Notes under the pieces: generated by a model | Told to the model about the DNA's origin: nothing | Database searches by the model: none | Seen by the model: only the letters and a program-made list of their open reading frames with translations | Position numbers and translations under genes: made by a program | Part shown: in pieces, positions 10,466 through 23,155 of the stretch | How the letters are laid out: each line of letters opens with the position of its first letter | Numbering within the stretch: position 1 is the stretch's first letter | DNA from: Filosporella fistucella | Taxonomy: Eukaryota > Ascomycota > Leotiomycetes > Helotiales | Length of the DNA: 64,000 nucleotides | Assembly: GCA_030077755.1 (NCBI GenBank) | Contig: JAQJZZ010000014.1 | Coordinates: forward strand, 3,472,001-3,536,000 | Direction: 5' to 3'

Positions 10466-11644
10466 ATGTACGGCTGCCCTCTCTGCCTCGATCAACCAAT
10501 GTTCCTGTCAGAAACAAAACTATGGGAGCATTTCGTAATTCGCCACCCCTTGTCCCCCATTTCACTCCCCGACGCTTTATCACATGACCCGGCGGGAGAG
10601 GCTTTAAATCTTTTTGATAATTCTGCCGTTTCCTTTCGTGGCGGAAATTCCAACTTCCAATTTGATACAAATGAACAACAAGTGCGCAGTGCAGTATATC
10701 ATGACACAGGAACTGCCTTTGATAATGTGTTTGAATGGCCCCATGTTTTGCCCCCTGAGCCAGGTACTATAATAGATGAATGGGACTGGTAAGTGTCCAG
10801 AACACGCCTAAGAGAATGATGACTAAGCATAGGCAGGAACTATCAGCTCGTTACCGATAGCACGTCAATGCCGGAGCTGGACAGGAGTAGCTTCGGCGAA
10901 CATGCGCCTATTGTTCTTTCACCATTCCTCGATTCTGCTCCTCAACAGTCTATGGTTGGATTTCTTGAGCATTCAAACGTGCATCTAGCCCAAGGAACTG
11001 TCCCTGCTTCAGATAGAGAGGCTGAAGTTGCTACCGAACCATCTCCGCAGGACACAAGCATCAATGAGCAAGGCGCAAAAGAAGCAGTCTCCCATCGGCC
11101 ACTTGGCGATCTCAGCCAAAATTTCTGCCTTGAGTGTTCCAAATCGTTTCTTCGCAAATCAGCGCTCGACACTCACGCCAAACAAAGCCAACATGCTCCC
11201 TATGGTTGCTCCTGCGGAGGCACTTACTCCCGACGAGACGTCTTAGAGCGCCACCTCAACGACGCCAATCCGAGCACACTTTACCCCTGCTCCTACTGCC
11301 CTGGTGATAAAAGTTTCACCCGCCAAGATAAGCTCACAGATCATCTGCGAGGTTTCCACAAATTTTACATCGCAGAGGATGTTGCAAGCTCCTCTGGCAA
11401 GCCTGAGGGGAAACTCCGGTCTTGTCCTCATGTGGAATGTGAATATCATGTTGAGGCAACGATGAACGAGAATGGAGGAAATGCCGGAAATTGGTTTGCC
11501 ACGCAAAAGGATTACAGAGCGCACTTGCGTGAAAAGCACGACGAGCGTTTATTCCCGTGTCATGTCAAGGGATGCGAGAGAGTCGGTGGCCGAGGATTCT
11601 TCAGGAAGAGAGATCTTTCGAAACATCAGAAGGAGCATTTCTGA
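10466..11644 (+). CDS. C2H2 zinc-finger protein, putative transcription factor
   Basis: Two exons, 10466-10788 and 10837-11644 (48-bp intron splitting a Trp codon), give 376 aa. An N-terminal finger uses Cys4, Cys7, His22 and His27. Residues 30-200 are mostly unstructured and acidic in patches. A C-terminal array from about residue 204 has finger-like units: CLEC...H...H, CSCGG...H, CSYC...H...H, a degenerate CPHVEC unit, and CHVKGC...H...H at the end, with TY/SF linkers. DNA binding is expected; targets are unknown. The ATG at 10466 is preferred because the frame upstream opens only with GTG and a TATA-like box lies near 10306, which would put transcription start just before 10350. It neighbours several tailoring-type enzymes, so it is a candidate local regulator. 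Confidence 0.8.
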
Positions 11645-12259
11645 AGTTGGGTCTCAACTTAGAGAGCAGTCGAGATGGAGTTGATGGAATTGACTTTATA
11701 CTTGGCGTCGCACCTATCTGCTATTTATCCTTTTCCATTTATCTCTTCTTTATCTGTCTTTTCTCCTTATCTCTCTGAAATGATGGTCTGCATGCGGGGC
11801 ACTTGGGTGTTTATGATCATGTTTCTGCTGGCGTTGAATAAGGAAATTTCTGAGGTATATCATCATACTGACAATCTCTGTCAATGTATGATGACTAGAT
11901 GCTTAATTCATCGTCAGTGTTCTGCTTTAGTCGCTGTTATTCCCTTGTCAAACGCGAGATATCTTTTCGAATTCCACTTTCAAAAGCCAAGCAGGCAGAA
12001 TATAACGGGCCTGTCAAATACCCATCCGTTTCGTTGCTGTCGGATTTTTCTGCCGTTATAACGTGCAATGGACTGTTCTCTGTTCTGAGGCGATATGTCT
12101 TGTAGCTGATCCTGCTCCCGTTCGCCCATGTCCAACATCCCGAGTGGGTGGTGTTTCCTCAGTCTTTGCAATCTGGAGTGCTTTGACAATGGAAATGAGA
12201 GTCGTTAAGGTCGTGAGTTGTGTATTGAAATGATGGTGTCAACCCTGTGTTTTGCATGT
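11645..12259. other. Gap between convergent genes
   Basis: This 615-bp gap contains the 3' flanks of the zinc-finger gene and the Pth11-like gene. The open frames here (for example 11675-12061) have no protein-like features. Confidence 0.55.
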
Positions 12260-13835
12260 TCAGGTTCGGGCTTGACCACTCCAGATTTTATTATCCGTGG
12301 CGGGGTATAATTGATCAACCGTCGATGATGAGCCATCTCGTTGCTCCCTTTGTTTATCCTCTGTTTCTGAAAGTCCATGTCCTGGATTCTGTCCGAAACC
12401 CATTTCCTTATCGAATAGTTGGCTCTTGTTCTGGAACTTCAGTTCAATTACATCCGTGCGAACAATATTTTCGGTGCTGTCGGAAGCCTCTCGCTTGCCA
12501 CTTATGCTTGTTCGTCTTTGCGAGCGAATATATGCGCCTGAACGACCATTCAGATTTTGAGTTGTTGAGCCACCATATCGTGCACTGGTGGGATCTATGG
12601 TTCCTCGAACCGACTTCCATGACTTGGGAATAAAGGCGGATAAGATTGGTAGTGAAGCTGCGACTACACCAAAGCATAGATCGACCAAAGTCCAATTCTG
12701 CAGATCGATGAAGTTCCCTGTCTAACTGTCAAAAGGTGTACCCAAGTGCGGTCTGAACTCTTACAGAGTATGTCAACAAATGACAATTTCTTTTGCTCAA
12801 TCTGGCGCATTATTGAACCAATACAGCTCATCGCACCGATGCTGAAAACAATATACAGTCTAATTCTGGTACTCCAACCCATACGCACATTCCACAGTAC
12901 TATTAAAGGAACCGAAAGAAGCCCAAAGTCCATAATGACGTGGATAATGCTGAGCGTAGACCCAACGATATTGTCACTAATACACTTGAAGGGCTTTCCT
13001 TCTCTCGCAACTCGAATCGGGTCCCAACCAGCGTAGGGTGGGTTACATTGGAATAATGTCCAAAATAGGGATAACATGAGGTATACTGCGAGAAGGACCA
13101 AAAATAGATTGTTGAAGAGTAACCAGTATCGTGATGTCATCGACGTTAGACGTCGGTTGAAAAAGCAGATGGATACTTTGATGAATCCAACTGCTAGGAA
13201 GAACATTGGTTTGGAAAGATTAGAGAAGGTCTTGAAATGGCCATACTCTTCATATGTAACATCATACATCTAGAAGTACCAGTATTAATTGCTAGATCGC
13301 ATCAACATTTTGCTGGAGTGCTTACATGTTTTCCAGCGCCACCATATATAACTGCACATATTTGAAGAGTAGGCCAAGTTATTGCCAGAAGCTATACAGG
13401 ATTAGCAGAAAGTTCGAACTCCCATAATTGAGGGACGACATTGAAGGCCCCAAAACCATCCTTCCGAGAGCGGAATCTTACCACGCCAGGCACTATGAAC
13501 CAATCATCCCATCCTACCATCAAACCACGTCTGAACGCTCTAACTCCCAACCTGAGCCCGGTAATAATAATCATGACAGCAATTGCGATGCTCATAGAAG
13601 CAATCATTCTGGGTCCTCTCGTTTCAGAGACATACTCGCTTGCTGCTGGCCTCGCTGGTGGTATGAATGCACCAAGAAGAGGATCAGATGTTTTTCCGGT
13701 TGCCATAAGAAGATACTTAGCAATGTAGTAGTCTTTCGTCGTGTTCGGTGGGCTCCCGATAAGTGCTGATATTGTCCCTGTTGGAATTGCAGTGCCATGA
13801 GTCGAGCTCGCCGAGCTTGCTATGACTGACGACAT
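12260..13835 (-). CDS. Pth11-like seven-TM membrane protein (fungal rhodopsin domain)
   Basis: Four exons on the complement, 13482-13835, 13326-13391, 12765-13269 and 12260-12717, give 460 aa. A Ser/Thr-rich, probably extracellular N-terminus of about 75 residues precedes seven hydrophobic segments. The WDDWFI motif after TM2, the CNPPYAGWDP loop (Cys plus Trp-Asp) and the WTLVDLCFGVVAASLP last helix are hallmarks of the fungal rhodopsin-domain family that includes Pth11. The final acceptor was chosen among three nearby AGs because only that one gives the conserved last helix. The C-terminal 110 residues are hydrophilic and Ser/Arg-rich, hence cytosolic. Relatives sense surface or chemical cues upstream of G proteins, or have no known ligand. 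It lies among enzyme genes that look like secondary metabolism. Confidence 0.82.
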
Positions 13836-15823
13836 TCTTGCTGATGAGAGAAGGGAATATGTTTGATGGAGAACGTTTACTCGATCATCCAGAATCTGAG
13901 TTTGTGGGGTTGAGGAAGCTTAGGCCACAGCCGTGAGAAATGATCCACGATGGGCGGCGTTGAGGAATAAGTACTGATGGAGATGTAACATCAAATATGT
14001 CCCAGCTTGCGATGTAAGATTGGTCTCTAAAGGCACGCCTAGAAGGCCGGTACCAAGCTGCATGCGAGCATCAGGGTATATACAGATATCGAGTGTAAGG
14101 CCACTGGTGTGACATTGATCTCAGTCTCAGGCAGATTTTAGGTTTAAGGATATCCCCTTGAATAAAATATGAGTGGTATTTAAGATAACTCAAACGCACC
14201 ATCGTTGAATTCATCCAGGGTGGAGTGATTTTCCAGAACAAAAGTACTAGTATCCCAATACCTAGAAGTTCTAGGATGGGGTTGTGGCTGACTGCCCTGC
14301 GAGAAGTGCTTCGTTCCTGCGTCTCTTCTCAATGCCCGAATAAGCTTGGCAGAGAGGATTTTACATGCAACATCCTTACATGGGATGATATCAAGGATCG
14401 GATTCACGGAGTACTTATATTAACTGCATCGTTGAATCCTTGAGCTTCGTAATGTACCGAGAACCTTCTCACGCCAGAATCCTTCCGAAAGAAATGAGAA
14501 ATGGGCCTTAGAAAAAAGACACCATGGTGGCGAAATCCACTAGCAGCAGGGGACGACTTGATGTCCGATCAAAGAATAATCACCATATTAGGATCTTAGA
14601 ATTGGAACCGTCTCTGCTGTCGAAATTGTGCAATGGTGAAACACTTCTCCATGTTCCACCAAAACTTGGATGTTCGATCTCTGGCAGGCCTATGCTGTAT
14701 AGAGACTAAATCTGCCAAGAAGCTCAGTAAAAGATCAGAATCGTTCTTGATATGATTCATCAGGGGACCTCATGATTCCCTGTACTTACAAGAGTATGGA
14801 GTCGCATACGTGAATTTTGATTAATTCCGAAAAACGAGCCACACATTGCAATTTTCATCTGCAAACTTTGAAAAGTGGTGAAAGGTGAGGCGGCATTGTG
14901 CGTCTCACACCAGTTTGCGTTTAGATCGGAACTCAAATGCCGAACCCGAAGTTGAGCTCCATCTTTTGGTCGTCGAGGTTGGGATCTTGGAATTGACACC
15001 GAATTCCCGGCGTAATGCCTGCATAATCGAAATGTCCAATCTTCACAAACCTCTCCAAGTCATTTCGCGGGAAGCGATAATTGGATAATTTGTGAACGAG
15101 CAAGGCGATTTGGATTTAAATTGCAGTAAAAGGACCATATACTCGATCCATATCCACATTTGTATGCCACTTCATCAGTGCGAAGATAGCCTTGTAGAAC
15201 CGCTCAATGAATAGTATCAATAGTTACACGTCTAACAACAATTTGGCAACATTGTGCCGTCGCTAGGACGAATATGGGAAAATGGTGCAAAATCTGAAAG
15301 CTATCCGCCATTCAAATACGTCCGGCAATAAACAGACCTAAATAAATTACTATGCTCTCAAAAGAGAGGTGCAAAGGTGAAGCTTGCCCGAAGCACCCGC
15401 GAGAAATATTTTACAGATACAATCCCTGGAAACTATATTTTAGTTGCATCATGTCGGGGCTTGAGCGTTTTGGGATTCTCACCGTCTTCCCCACAATGTC
15501 TTCAGTCCCAGCCATTGTATCATTAAAATCCCTACTCTCCGACGAGAAGACAAGATACGATTGGGTAAAGGCAGTTGAAAGCGGGCATATTGGAGAAGGA
15601 TCAATATTGGCCCACTGTACTGGTAAATCTCCGTCCAATAATGTTGACAAAGATGGGATGAGACACCCCCATCTCGGCGTACCTGCTTCTGGAAGCTGAT
15701 ATGGGGAATCAGAAGCTGTCAAGAATTAGATTAAGACTTCCTCGAGCCGCTGTCAAGGTGTGATCGAAACTCTGTTCCGGATAATTGGTCGTCTTATCAA
15801 CTTTTCGACCATTCACTGCAGTT
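13836..15823. other. Gene-poor divergent intergenic region
   Basis: About 2 kb lies between the divergent Pth11-like and esterase genes. An ATG-initiated frame at 15352-15699 (115 aa) and shorter ones have no recognisable content. No repeats are evident. Confidence 0.5.
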
Positions 15824-17136
15824 ATGTTAGGCTCTCTGTTGGCAGTCATTGTATGTGGTCTGGCTGGCATTACAGCTGCCGTTGACTGCACTGGAATCAA
15901 TGCTGTGAAGCCTCAATGTAAATCCGCCGAGACTGCGTACAAGAGGGATGTATTCTTCATTGGTGGCAAATACAATTCTGCAGCCATTGGTCTCTTAACG
16001 TATGATCAAATGTACGTTGAGAAGCTTACGCCTGTTGGAGGTGTGAAGCAGCCATATCCGATCGTCTTCTTCCATGGTGGTGGGGTTTCCGGAGCCGTAA
16101 GTTTTTCGATTTTCTCAACAGCTTCTGGTTACTAACAATAGAATACAGACATGGCTCAACACACCAGATAATCGTAAAGGCATGGCATCCCTATTTCTGG
16201 ATAAAAACTACTTAGTCTACATCGTAGATCAAACGTCAGTGGTTAGTACTGCAATTCATTGATCTAATGAAAATTGCTAACACGCAGAAGGGACGTGGTA
16301 CTCAGAATGACCTGACTGGGTATCCTCTGAGAATTGGTAGCACATCCAATATTACTGAAGTTGGATTCACAAACCCAGAAGCAAAAGATGCTTACCCGCA
16401 ATCTCAGCTACATGATCAGTGGCCTGGAAGCGGAGTTAGAGGAGACCCGATATTCGACGCTTTTGAGTCAACCTTCATCCCACTGACCTCCAATAATACT
16501 CGCCAAGAGATATCTATGCGAGCATCAGGTTGTGAATTCCTCAATCTGATCGGTCCAGCCTTCTTGGTATCGCACTCCATCGGAGCTATTCATCCCATAT
16601 TACTTTCGGATGAATGCCCATCACTTGTGGCAGGCAATGTGAATTTGGAGCCAGGAAACATTCCATTCCAGTCATATGTCGGCAACAGCACCTCATCAGT
16701 TGGCAGGACCGCTGCGCGTCCCTTCGGACTAACTGTCACCAACCTCAATTATAGTCCCCCTATCAAAAACTATACCGACCTCGTCACTGCCACATTCGGG
16801 GAGGACACGCCAGAAAAGCGATCGTGTATCCTGCAAGCAAACTCAACTGCCAACGCCACGATCCACACCCTACCTAATGTTGCCAAAGTACCATATGTTG
16901 CTTTCACCGGTGAAGCCAGTCCGCATGCCACATACGACCATTGTGTTATCGAGTATCTCAATCAAGTCGGTGTGAAGACGGACTGGATCAAATTGGCCGA
17001 TTATGGCGTTACAGGCAACGGCCATTTTGGATACCTTGAGAAGAACAGCGCCAAGTTTTTCAAGGTTGTCGAGAAATGGATATCGAAGGAAGCTAATGTG
17101 CTAGGTGGCAATAAATGGCATAGCTGGAAGGCATAG
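15824..17136 (+). CDS. Secreted alpha/beta-hydrolase ester hydrolase
   Basis: Three exons, 15824-16096, 16149-16241 and 16288-17136 (introns 52 and 46 bp), give 404 aa. Residues 1-19 form a signal peptide. The oxyanion-hole motif HGGG is at 84-87 after two strand-like hydrophobic runs. The nucleophile elbow reads SHSIG with Ser219 (the first Gly of GxSxG is Ser). The catalytic His is probably His368 in GNGHFGY near the C-terminus. Many N-glycosylation sequons (NNT, NST, NAT, NIT, NYT) fit secretion. The layout resembles the small-substrate esterase 713-like group; the natural substrate is unknown. Secreted hydrolysis of esters for nutrition or detoxification is the likely role. The upstream in-frame TTG was rejected as start because the ATG at 15824 begins the signal peptide. 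Confidence 0.78.
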
Positions 17137-18141
17137 ATGATTGATGAGAGCTGTAATGTCCCATGTATTAGCTGGGTGTCGATATATATTTTTAATATTC
17201 ATGTATATACTTACGAAGTCAACGAACTATTTCTGCCGCAGCAACCATAATTTACGAGGCACATGAGTTCCCCTTACCTGTTTGAAATTATGGCACCTTT
17301 TATACAAATTGGGTTGTTTGAGACCGAGAGGCCGCAGTTTCTTGAAACTTTCTGACTAAATTCTGTGACGAGGGAGTGATTGGAGTGACGAGTATAGCGG
17401 TTAGACGATGGCGAGGCGAGACGTGCAGCTGGACGCGCCAGCTACCTACCTAACGCGCCTCTGCAATATGGAAGGCCATATAGATTTTTGATGTGTTGTT
17501 TCATGAGTTTTTGAAAGCCAACATTAACAAAGTCTCAAGGTGCAAATACCATTGCTGATTCTGATTATCTAAACCCTAGTATCTGAAATAATTGAGGCGT
17601 AAAGCCATCATTCGCCTACCTCGCCGTATTATCTCTGTTCTTGCAATTTCTAAACACTTATTTCTTTACATCCAAAGTTCTCGACACCCCCGGCTCATCC
17701 TTTGCATTCCATATAATTGATTCTCATGTAATAATAAGTTATTAAGATTGCAACCACTACTACTGTAAGCCAGCTTGTCAAAAAGGCCGGTTGAGCAGCA
17801 ACTCGAGTGATGTTAGCTTGGATCAACCTGCCAAAGTACCAAAAGCAGGACACAACATTGTTAAACGACCTGCATGTACGATCAAACTCTCAAGCATGAT
17901 TACCAAAGCATTCAGATGATCGTCACAATTTAACCGCTGGCACCAGCCATAAAGAGTCATTGCGGAGACATATTCTGAGATTATGTCTCCGGCACGTGAT
18001 CTGCTTATGAACGTTCTCTTGGAGTTTCATAGTTATGTTGGTTATCGAAACAGGTATAAAGAGGATGACTTGAATCCTCATTATCTCACTTCATAGTTCT
18101 TCCTTATATCTTTCATTTCCCTTTTAAACAAACAAATTCTT
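17137..18141. other. Intergenic, with TATA-like element of the methyltransferase gene
   Basis: About 1 kb lies between genes on the same strand. A TATA-like box (gtataaag) near 18055 and a palindromic CACGTG near 17994 precede the methyltransferase start. Nothing else is recognised. Confidence 0.5.
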
Positions 18142-19095
18142 ATGAAATACCAAATCCCAACACTCCTACGACTTACAAGCATTTTTCACACCATGTCTCG
18201 ACCAACATCTACATACAGCTCTCATTATGAGCGAATGTCTGGAAATTGCACGCGTATCTTGGCTCAGACAGTCATCTCTACACTTTCCTCCCTCTCACCA
18301 CCTATCACCAACTCATCTTGGGTTCTGGACAATGCCTGTGGTCCTGGTATCGTGACCCAGGAAATCAAAAAAGACTTTCCAGGAGCAAAAATCACAGCTG
18401 CCGACTTGTCTACGGCTATGATTGACGAAGCTAAAGAAATGATCAAGAAAGAAAATTTGACAAACGTTGAGACAGAGGTGTTGGATGTGAGGAATTTGGA
18501 TAAATTAGGAAGTAACACTTTCACCCACGCAATCACCAATCTTGGGTTGCCCGTTCCAGGCGATCCAACAGCTGGGCCAAAGGTTACACAGGAATTATAC
18601 AGAGTGTTGCAAGTTGGAGGGGTGGCCGTCTTGACAACCTGGGCTGGTAAGTCCTTCTTGTCCTCAAAGAAAATATCATTCTAACACAATGTAGACAGAG
18701 TATGGCTCACAGCCTTCTACAACGCCGCTCGTTCAGTCAGACCAGATGAGCCACCTCAAACACTTATGGCTCTCACACCCGATGAACTGAGTAGCTCATG
18801 GTTAGTAGCACAACTCGAAGCCGGCGGCTTCGGCAACAATATCGAGGTTCGCTCGGCTGTGACTTATACTCAAGCAAGTAGCCTACATGAGCTTGTAAGT
18901 AACATGATGCTTGCAGACGGTATGTTCTTTGTTGGGTATAGTGAGGCGGAATTGCAGAGTGCGAGGAGGGCGTTTAGGGAGGAGGTGCAGAAGTTGAGAA
19001 CGTATGAGGAGTTTGATGGTGGAGTGAGGATTGGGATGAAGGCTTGGATTGGGATTGGTTGGAAAAGAGGGGATGAAGATGAGGTTGCTGTTTAG
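18142..19095 (+). CDS. Class I SAM-dependent methyltransferase
   Basis: Two exons, 18142-18646 and 18695-19095 (48-bp intron splitting an Asp codon), give 301 aa. Motif I reads VLDNACGPG at 61-69 (glycine-rich SAM loop), followed by an acidic residue in AADLS at the end of beta-2, then LDVRNLD (motif II region) and LYRVLQVGGVAVLTTWAD (motif III/post-III). The fold is that of the Methyltransf_11/25 groups. The C-terminal half carries a helix with DELSSSWLVAQLEAGGF, typical of small-molecule methyltransferases acting on fungal metabolites. The substrate is unknown. A second in-frame ATG at 18193 has a better context and may be used instead, trimming 17 residues. It lies between the esterase and the epoxide hydrolase. 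Confidence 0.82.
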
Positions 19096-19441
19096 GTTGT
19101 GAGAAAACCGGGGATTGTTTATGCTTGAGTTATTGGGGAGCTCAATACTTGTAGTGCAGGCGTTTTCGTCTTGGTTTTGTACGTGTTGAAATACACATTT
19201 TGCACTTGCTTGTTATGAGCAACATCTCTGCCTGCACAGGGAATATAAATGCTGAAGGCTGGGTGAGTAGGCTTTACTTTAGGCATGAGACTATGGTCTT
19301 CAGCGAATTTATGAAAATCGTATCGCCATTCATTATAAGTTTTTGAAAATGTATTTCACAAGTTCAACTCATCACTAGGTTTGTGCTAAATAACAACCAA
19401 GACCAACACAAAAAATTCTCTTCCATCATCTTTATGAGTAT
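19096..19441. other. Gap between convergent genes
   Basis: This 346-bp gap between the 3' ends of the methyltransferase and epoxide hydrolase genes shows nothing notable. Confidence 0.6.
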
Positions 19442-20772
19442 TCACAATCTGGCTCTCCCCTCATCATATCCGCTCTTTCCCTTCACTACATCATATGCTC
19501 CACCTCCCTTGCCGAACATGGTTCGCAAATCCCTGGCAAGCAGTTCAGGTTTTTCAGTAGCGAAGAAATGACCACCGGAGTCATTGTCAGATTCAAAAAC
19601 GACCGGGCCGAGGGTTCTGCACCAAGTCTTTGGCAAAACTGCTAGTTCTTTAGGGTTATACGCTAAGTGATTTTAGTATGACTGTGTTCAAGTGTAGGAA
19701 GGTCAGGAGAACTTACCCATCCCCAATTTCACACCCGGAATATAAGCCTCTACATCGGGTCTGGTGATCTTTCCGGGGCCTGGCTTCGTATGGGTGACCT
19801 CGTAATAAATACGATGAGCTGCTCCAGGTCCCATTCGACTGAATTGGTAGATACTGATCCAGGTGAAAATTTCATCCTCGGTCCAAGGATAGCTGTCCGT
19901 CCAGTCATGCAATTTTTCGTAAATCCAAGCCAGGAGCGCAACTGGGCTATCATTCAGAGCATAAGCCAAAGTCTGGGGCTTGGTTGACTGAGTGAGATTA
20001 TATCCACGGCCCTCCTTTGCAAACCATTCTGTGCGCTTGAATCCGTCCTTGTCTTTGTCATTGTAAGGAGTAATCGCATGCTGCAAGGCCAAAAGGGGAT
20101 GTTTGCCCCAAGTTGGTGGATTGGCTCTGATCATGTTAATGTGGCTAGCCTTACAGCTTTTTGGATAAAGTGCTCCAATAGCACGAGTGATGTAAAATCC
20201 CCAGTCTCCTCCTTGGGTAACATATTCGTTGTAGCCCAATTGAAGCATGAGTTTATGGCAGGTCTCGGCATATTGAGCAGCGCCAAAGCCACGTTTCTTG
20301 GGTCCTTCACTGAAGCCGTAGTTGGGAAGAGATGGAGCAACGATATGGAAGGCTGGACCGCCAGGTTTGGAGAGGAGTGGAAGGATATGAAGGACTTCGA
20401 TGAATGAACCCGGCCCTTGGTACGTTAGAAGATGTTGAGATGAGTAGATGATGACTTACATCCATGAACAAAGAGCAACGGAATGGCATTCTTGACTTCG
20501 CTCTTCTGCCATACGAAATGAATATCAAGTTCTCCAAAACCATCCACGTCAATTCCTGTATGGTACTGGGGCACTTGATTCAATCTCTCTTCTGCTTGTC
20601 GCCAATCCCAATTCTCCCATGCTTTAGTCAGCCGTTTCATATCGGAAAGAGGAACTCCAAGGTCCCAGGCAGATTCTGATAGCTCATCAGGAAATTGGGC
20701 CAAGGAGAGCTTGGTCTTCAGGTTGTCGAGCTTCTCTTGAGGGATAGATATTTTAAATGGTTGAGGTGCCAT
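19442..20772 (-). CDS. Epoxide hydrolase (EPHX1-like, EHN domain)
   Basis: Three exons on the complement, 20460-20772, 19717-20415 and 19442-19662 (introns 44 and 54 bp), give 410 aa. Residues 1-95 form the EHN N-terminal domain ([15 protein letters not shown] start, WRQAEERLN). The oxyanion motif HGWPGS is at 103-108, split by the first intron. The nucleophile motif GGDWG places Asp175. Cap-domain tyrosines are in the middle region, and the catalytic His is His369 in [11 protein letters not shown]. These features match microsomal-type epoxide hydrolases, which open epoxides to diols by a covalent ester intermediate. The fungal enzymes are about 400 aa and lack the membrane anchor, as here. 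The likely role is detoxification or tailoring of a metabolite. Confidence 0.9.
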
Positions 20773-23155
20773 TGTCTCTAAAAACAGCTTCTTTGGACTG
20801 TAAGAAGAAGACTTGAATGTTTCTGATCGATTGAAGTGACAGTGAGGAATGGTTCGGGAGCTCTTGCCTCCAGATTTATATCATCTACAGTGAAGAGTGA
20901 CGAAAGATGAAAAGAGTCATAGAGACGTCGCAATCTTGAAAGAAGTGGACTTACTTCACCAATTTTCCACCGATCTTACCTACTTCTTCAAATTATGGTA
21001 GCCGGAACGCCTTGGGAATGACGTTAAGGTGAGCTCTATGAAGCTACCCCGCAATAATTCAGGCACCAAGGAGATGATGACAAATCTGCTGCACCAGTTT
21101 CTTTACATAATCCAGATTGTGTGTCTGTTGTGTTGCAGCAGTCCATTTGAAAATGTTGAGCTATTGAGGTCGGAGAAGACTAATCGAGGAATGACTGTTG
21201 TAATCCTGATCCTGATTGCTTTGAAATGCATAAATCTAGTCCAGCGGGAAAATGTGAAGATCTCAAACGTTTCTTAGTTAATTATGTGACTTGGTGGTCA
21301 GTGATAAAGCGATTCATATCTTTTTCATGGCCTGCTCTTGTCATTGTTTGTATTCTTATGCAAATATGAATATGGGAAAGTGGATTTTTCCTTCTTTCTC
21401 TTTTGGCTCTGCTGCTTCCTCTCTGCCTCTCTTATCGCAGCTGTGAGTGGACCATCTCCCCGAACCCCAGCTTTACCCCGCTTCTCCAATTTCCGAAGTC
21501 TCAGACCATCACTCACTCGCTCTGGCTCTACCTAGCCTTGGCCTCGCACCTCGCACTTGCTTTGCATTGTCACCGCTCCATCTCCATCTTCCCTTCCTCC
21601 CCTTTCATCGTTTCCTCCTCGACGTCAATCAACTTCAAGATCAACACTCGTCCCTACAGGTATTCCATTAATAACATTCAGTCGACTCATCGACACAAGC
21701 AACATCAAACTTTGGTATCGTGAATGCAACACATTCGTACATGTTGTGAGCTGATTAGGGTGCAATGTTCGGGTTTTGAAGTACGGGGAAGGATCAACTC
21801 AGTCTATCCCCAACCCCTCTGCACCATGTATGTACAGTTGAAATTGATCTATGTCAGTACTAACTTTCTACCAGTCAATGACTTCTAATTGATCGTCCTT
21901 ACCACTTCGCCTTACGCCTATCGTCAGAGAGCCCATGGCAAAGGACGCAATATCTACACCGGGCTTCATTGAAAGCCAAGGATATCTTGATTTCAATCTA
22001 AGATCTATCAGAAGCAGAAAACGATTTGCACTCGATGTGCTTCAAATGATCGCGTCGATGTGCCCGTCGTGATGGTGTCTCGACGATACAATATCTTTGA
22101 GGCCTCTCGATTTGTTTGGAATAATCATTAGATTCCTGCCATTATCTTCGCCGTAGGCTGAGATTGCCTACCCGGTTCAACCACCTAGGCTACTTGTCGT
22201 GTTTACCATACCGAATGTTCCGTCTAGTATGCAGCCATCTGTTACCTCTACACCCTCGTCGCCATCGATGACCATGTCTAAAAGCCGAGACATAATCGAA
22301 CTCAGGCAGTTGGGGGCCATCTTCTATGTCCGCCTGGAAGACAATCTGCTATTCCGATGGAGGACACTTCAAATCGCCCTGCCGAAGCTTCTACTAGCAC
22401 GTCCATGACTTAGCACTATCCTGGCAATCACATCGTCTAATGCAGGACTTCTGTTGGCTTTACTCTGCTTTTCGCGCACTCGGGCTTCCGACATTCAATC
22501 TTGCACTCCACAGCCTCTCGGAATTTGGGTATGGCAACATTGTTATTTGAATGCCGGGCAATGCTCATTTTCGAATATTGCAGGCTGAATGTGGCAACCA
22601 TCCCTTGGACAACAAAAGATGGATATGATTCCAGTATCCAGACTTTCCGGTCGCACCGCGATTCCATTCATGTATCTCAACAGCTCTCTTCGAAAGAGTG
22701 CTGAGCATGGTCGGTATATACTGGGGCTATTGCGTCGGGGCAGCTCGTAATGTCGTTTTTCTACATCTCATGAACCAATCACGATCCAAGGGGTTCTCCC
22801 AAAAAAAATTCTTTTCCATATTTCGAAGTTTCGAGTGTCGGAAATGCCAACCTTCAATTCTCAGTCAATTGCTAGACCATACTCCTTGGCCGACTGATTG
22901 TCCAAGGGGGCACACGTGATGTAAAAAGTCTTTACGGGTGGTGTGACTTTGAACCCGACAGTTCGGATATGCAAGGAAGTTGGGATGAATGCAAGAGTGG
23001 CTTCATCTTGAGCCTATTTGAACTGCAAGACCGCTAAATGCTGATTTCCATGACCTATATGCTTCTAGAACAGTACTGTACAGTCTATCCGTCTATCCTC
23101 TATGATGTCTATTTTTCATCCTCCGACCTCCGGCACCCTCCAACAATCTATACAT
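20773..23155. other. Gene-free stretch of 2.4 kb
   Basis: No supported gene. A pyrimidine-rich stretch lies at 21390-21660. Short frames around 22021-22110 (CTRC) and 22199-22408 were examined and rejected. The left end is the promoter of the epoxide hydrolase, and the right end is the 3' flank of ATP synthase subunit 9. Confidence 0.5.
21390..21660 (+). other. C/T-rich tract
   Basis: The + strand is dominated by C and T for about 270 bp (runs such as ccttctttctctttt and cccttcctcccctttc). Such tracts are frequent just upstream of, or within, 5' leaders of fungal genes on the same strand, but no coding region follows within 2 kb that I can support. It may be the promoter of a non-coding transcript or of an unrecognised gene. 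Confidence 0.4.

Noticed and set aside
12664..13269. Single-frame reading of the Pth11-like gene's third exon through to 12664
   Set aside because: This runs through an intron; splicing at 12764/12717 restores the conserved last helix and a full C-terminus.
22021..22110. Possible Zn2Cys6 regulator remnant (CTRC then basic residues)
   Set aside because: Only two Cys are present; the third to sixth Cys positions are not Cys and no frame continues, so the resemblance is not meaningful.
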